Shown here one piece after another: positions 5,153 through 7,298 of a stretch of DNA of 7,298 bases. Origin of the DNA: Rhodanobacter sp. (GTDB lineage Bacteria > Pseudomonadota > Gammaproteobacteria > Xanthomonadales > Rhodanobacteraceae); the NCBI GenBank assembly GCA_026193555.1, contig JAPHUU010000407.1, positions 1 to 7,298 on the forward strand, given 5' to 3'. The notes under the pieces were generated by a model. That model searched no databases and was not told the DNA's origin. It worked only from the letters and a program-made list of their open reading frames with translations. Position 1 is the first letter of the stretch, and each line of letters opens with the position of its first letter. Both the position numbers and the translations under genes were made by a program.

Positions 5153-6205
5153 TCAGACGGCATGACCGCCCTCACTCTGTTTGTGCTCGTGCCGGCGGCG
5201 AATCTCGTTGACACATTCGCCGACCAGCTGCGGCCCGCGGTAGATCAGCCCCGAGTAGATCTGAACCAGGGCGGCGCCGGCATCGATTTTTTCGGCCGCA
5301 TCGCTGCCATCGAGAATGCCGCCCACGCCGATCAGCGGAATGTGTTCACCGAGGCGCCGGCTCATGCCGGCCAGCACGGCGGTGGAGCGCTCGAACAGCG
5401 GTTTGCCCGACAGGCCGCCGGTCTCGCTGCCGTGCGGGTCGTCGAGCACCGCACTGTGGTCGATCGTGGTGTTGCTGCAGATCACGCCGTCGATGCCGGT
5501 ACGCAGCAGCACCTCGGCCATCGAGTCCAGTTCGGCCTCGCTCAGATCCGGGGCGATCTTCAGCAGCATCGGCTTGCGCCGACCATGCTGCGAACCGAGC
5601 CGCTCCTGCGCCGCACGCAGGATCGAGATGAGGCGATGCAGCGTGGCCTCCTGCTGCAGGTCGCGCAGGCCCTGGGTGTTGGGCGAGGAGATATTCACCG
5701 TGATGTAGCTGGCGTGCTCATACACCTTGTGCAGGCAGGTGAGGTAGTCGTTGACCGCCTTCTCGTTGGGCGTGTCCTTGTTCTTGCCGATGTTGATGCC
5801 GAGTACGCCGCGGTAGCCGGACTGCTGCACGTTGCGCAGCAGCGCCTCGACGCCGCCGTTGTTGAAACCGAGCCGGTTGATGATCGCCTCGTGCTGCGGC
5901 AGTCGGAACATCCGCGGCTTGTCATTGCCCGGCTGCGGCAGCGGCGTGACCGTGCCCACTTCGATGAAGCCGAAGCCCAGCGCGCCGAGCGCGTCCAGAT
6001 GCTCGGCGTTCTTGTCCAGCCCGGCCGCCAGACCAACCGGATTGGGGAAATCGATCCCGAACACGGTGAGCGGCAGATCGGCCGGCGGCGTGGCGATCCA
6101 GCGCATCAGGTGGCTGCGCTGGGCCACGCCAAGCGCGTAAAGAGTCAGCCGATGGGCAGTCTCGGGATCGAGCTTGAACAGCAGTGGTCGCAGGATGTCG
6201 TACAT
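5153..6205 (-). CDS. pyrD: Dihydroorotate dehydrogenase (quinone), class 2, PyrD
   Basis: PyrD oxidises dihydroorotate to orotate in de novo pyrimidine synthesis and passes electrons to membrane quinone through FMN. With the start at 6205 the protein has 350 residues (E. coli: 336). The N-terminal amphipathic helix region MYDILRPLLFKLDPETAHRL is the membrane and quinone-binding part specific to class 2. Motifs follow in order: GLAAGLDKN (58-66), EVGTVTPLPQPGN (82-94), RLGFNN (111-116), GVLGINIGKN (133-142), NISSPNTQGLR (171-181) with catalytic Ser174, LLKIAPDL (214-221), CSNTTI (243-248), ETGGLSGKPLF (261-271), and the phosphate-binding IGVGGI (292-297) and IYSGLIYRGP (316-325). The open frame extends to 6283, but those residues are not family-like. 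No strong ribosome binding site precedes the ATG. It lies 105 bases after the dehydrogenase gene and 10 bases before murB. Confidence 0.97.
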   Translation of the reverse strand: MYDILRPLLFKLDPETAHRLTLYALGVAQRSHLMRWIATPPADLPLTVFGIDFPNPVGLAAGLDKNAEHLDALGALGFGFIEVGTVTPLPQPGNDKPRMFRLPQHEAIINRLGFNNGGVEALLRNVQQSGYRGVLGINIGKNKDTPNEKAVNDYLTCLHKVYEHASYITVNISSPNTQGLRDLQQEATLHRLISILRAAQERLGSQHGRRKPMLLKIAPDLSEAELDSMAEVLLRTGIDGVICSNTTIDHSAVLDDPHGSETGGLSGKPLFERSTAVLAGMSRRLGEHIPLIGVGGILDGSDAAEKIDAGAALVQIYSGLIYRGPQLVGECVNEIRRRHEHKQSEGGHAV

Positions 6206-6219
6206 GGTCAAGGCCGATG

Positions 6220-6237
6220 ACCCGCGCCGCGGCGGGT
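6220..6237 (-). promoter_or_regulatory. GC-rich hairpin in the pyrD leader
   Basis: ACCCGC and GCGGGT (6220-6225 and 6232-6237) form a 6-bp stem ending 14 bases before the pyrD ATG. In E. coli and Salmonella, pyrC and pyrD are controlled by a hairpin near the ribosome binding site, formed or not according to the transcription start chosen at different CTP levels. Whether this stem acts similarly is an inference; no promoter could be placed. Confidence 0.25.
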
Positions 6238-6278
6238 ATGTTCGAGGAAACGTGGCGCACCGCGATGCAACGCGGCAG

Positions 6279-6294
6279 GCCATCCATAGATGGC
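6279..6294. terminator. 6-bp stem with tetraloop after the dehydrogenase gene
   Basis: GCCATC (6279-6284) pairs perfectly with GATGGC (6289-6294) across the loop CATA. It starts 16 bases past the stop codon of the dehydrogenase gene in the minus direction. No U-run follows, so it may be a weak terminator, a processing site or chance. Confidence 0.27.
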
Positions 6295-6310
6295 ACCGGG
6301 GCAGAAGTGC

Positions 6311-7087
6311 TCAGCCATTGAGCATCTGACCGCCGTCGACCACCAGGGTCTGCCCGGTGATCCAGCCGGCCCACGGCGAGGCGAGAAACAGTGCCGCGTG
6401 GGCTACTTCCTCCGGCGTGCCGAAGCGGCCGAATGGAATTCTCGCCAAGGTGGCGCGGTACACCTCGGGCGTATCGTGCCGGCGCCGGTCCCACAGGCCG
6501 TCGGGAAATTCGATCGAGCCCGGTGCGATCGCGTTGACGCGGATGCGGTGCGGCGCAAGGGCCAGCGCCTGCGAGCCGGTGTAGTGGGTCAATGCCGCCT
6601 TCACCGCCGCATACGGCGCGCCACTGGCGCGCGGGCGCAACGCGGCGATCGAGGTGGTGTGCAGGATGCAGGCGCGGCCCGACGCCTGCAGGAACGGCAG
6701 CGCCGCCTTCGAAGCGCGCACGGCAGCCATCAGGTCGACGTTGATGCCGGCCATCCAGCCGTCCTCGTCATCGTCAAAGCCGAAGCCGGTGCCGTTGTTG
6801 ACCAGCACGTCGATGCCGCCCAGTGCGACGGCGGCCGCTTCGACATAGGACTCGACTGCACCGGCCTCACCCAGATCACAGCACTGCGCGTGAGCAGTGA
6901 CGCCACAGGCGGCAACCGCCTGCCGGGTCTGTTCCAGCATGGCTTCGCCACGAGCGCATATCGACACCGCCGCGCCGGCGGCGGCAAATGCCAGCGCCAT
7001 GCTGCGGCCGATGCCGCGACTGCCGCCGGCAACCACCACGCGGCAATCGTGAAAATCAAAAGGAGGAATTGACGCGGAAATGGTCAT
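6311..7087 (-). CDS. Short-chain dehydrogenase/reductase (SDR, classical)
   Basis: The 258-residue product is a classical SDR, an NAD(P)-dependent oxidoreductase of unknown substrate. The Rossmann cofactor loop is AGGSRGIG (20-27), a variant of TGxxxGxG. Asp71 (CDLGE) fits the adenine-binding position. The NNAG motif reads NNGTG (97-101). The catalytic set is Asn116 (INVDL), Ser146 (HTTSIAA), Tyr159 and Lys163 (YAAVK). The nucleotide-binding APGSI (188-192) and C-terminal TGQTLVVDGGQ (244-254) complete the family pattern, so the gene looks intact and active. The ATG at 7087 shares ATGA with the stop codon of the upstream DUF4190 gene, which favours it over the TTG at 7102. Arg in the glycine loop (SRGIG) hints at NADPH preference but does not settle it. 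The resemblance to FabG-type reductases is general, so I assign no symbol. Confidence 0.9.
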   Translation of the reverse strand: MTISASIPPFDFHDCRVVVAGGSRGIGRSMALAFAAAGAAVSICARGEAMLEQTRQAVAACGVTAHAQCCDLGEAGAVESYVEAAAVALGGIDVLVNNGTGFGFDDDEDGWMAGINVDLMAAVRASKAALPFLQASGRACILHTTSIAALRPRASGAPYAAVKAALTHYTGSQALALAPHRIRVNAIAPGSIEFPDGLWDRRRHDTPEVYRATLARIPFGRFGTPEEVAHAALFLASPWAGWITGQTLVVDGGQMLNG

Positions 7088-7298
7088 GGGTACCAGTGCC
7101 AATGCGGGCCTACGCTCAGGAACAGCACGCCGAAAAACACCAGCACTGCAGCGAGTATGAGGAGCAGGTGCACGTAACCGGGTACCAGGCCGGCGATGGC
7201 CATGCCGTTGCCATCGACACGATGCTCCGGTGGAGCTCGCCGGATTTCGCTGCGCGCGAGGTGGCCGCAGACAATCGCCACGATGGCACCGATGAACG
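7084..7298 (-). CDS. DUF4190-domain small membrane protein (5' part outside window)
   Basis: The minus-strand frame is open through the right edge of the window, so the N-terminus is missing. The visible 71 residues begin FIGAIVAIVCGHLARSEIRR, then a polar linker, then GNGMAIAGLVPGYVHLLL, a long hydrophobic stretch and the ending GPHWHWYP. The GHLARxEIRR element followed by GxGMAIAGLxxGY is the hallmark of the DUF4190 family, small proteins with two or more membrane segments and no known biochemical role. One membrane segment (LLLILAAVLVFFGVLFL) is fully visible and the end of an earlier one is at the edge. The stop codon overlaps the ATG of the downstream dehydrogenase (ATGA), so the two are probably cotranslated. 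The internal GTG at 7281 and ATG at 7203 are not true starts, since family residues extend upstream. Confidence 0.8.
   Translation of the reverse strand, partial: FIGAIVAIVCGHLARSEIRRAPPEHRVDGNGMAIAGLVPGYVHLLLILAAVLVFFGVLFLSVGPHWHWYP

Noticed and set aside
4228..5211. 327-codon plus-strand open frame opposite murB
   Set aside because: murB on the minus strand has full-length conserved motifs; the plus frame is His/Gln-rich antisense translation.
5143..5214. N-terminal extension of MurB up to 5214
   Set aside because: It overlaps the end of pyrD, lacks MurB-like residues, and the ATG at 5142 has a good ribosome binding site and gives the usual length.
5141..6220. 359-codon plus-strand open frame opposite pyrD
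   Set aside because: It mirrors the pyrD codons and carries no recognisable domain, while pyrD is unmistakable.
1..7298. CRISPR array, tRNA, rRNA or complete insertion sequence
   Set aside because: No regularly spaced repeats, tRNA cloverleaf, rRNA segment or paired terminal repeats around the transposase remnant were seen by eye.

Overview
The window is GC-rich and reads as a chromosomal housekeeping segment of a gammaproteobacterium. The fur/bamE divergent pair, the convergent rnfH-ratA pair, the divergent smpB and the style of the protein sequences suggest Xanthomonadales, probably the Rhodanobacter/Dyella side. This placement comes from remembered protein families and gene order; no search was run.

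Layout. Positions 1-478 hold a decayed remnant of a REP-associated/IS200-like (Y1) transposase with no visible HUH half. Positions 551-994 encode a DUF1428 (YbaA-like) protein with an unusual C-terminal tail. Positions 995-1330 have no gene but hold several inverted repeats. Positions 1331-1620 (minus) carry a truncated, frameshifted fragment of a small lipoprotein-like gene, directly behind fur. fur (1627-2049, minus) and bamE (2127-2588, plus) diverge from a 77-bp spacer in which the candidate -10 elements of both genes overlap. rnfH and ratA (2613-3321, minus) overlap by 8 bases and converge on bamE. smpB (3405-3902, plus) diverges from ratA across an 83-bp spacer with an imperfect 26-bp inverted repeat. 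smpB converges on a compact minus-strand cluster that enters from the right edge: a DUF4190 membrane protein (partial), a short-chain dehydrogenase, pyrD and murB.

How the genes relate. Fur is the iron-responsive repressor. BamE is an outer-membrane lipoprotein of the BAM complex. RatA and SmpB both act on ribosomes (subunit association; tmRNA rescue). PyrD makes orotate for pyrimidine synthesis and MurB makes UDP-MurNAc for peptidoglycan. The DUF4190 gene and the dehydrogenase share an ATGA stop/start overlap, and the pyrD stop codon lies inside the murB ribosome binding site, so both pairs are probably translationally coupled.

I found no convincing new multi-gene system. The points most worth a second look are the two decayed genes flanking the hairpin-rich gap, the cysteine-free Fur, the overlapping fur/bamE promoters, the ratA/smpB inverted repeat and the DUF4190-dehydrogenase-pyrD-murB arrangement.
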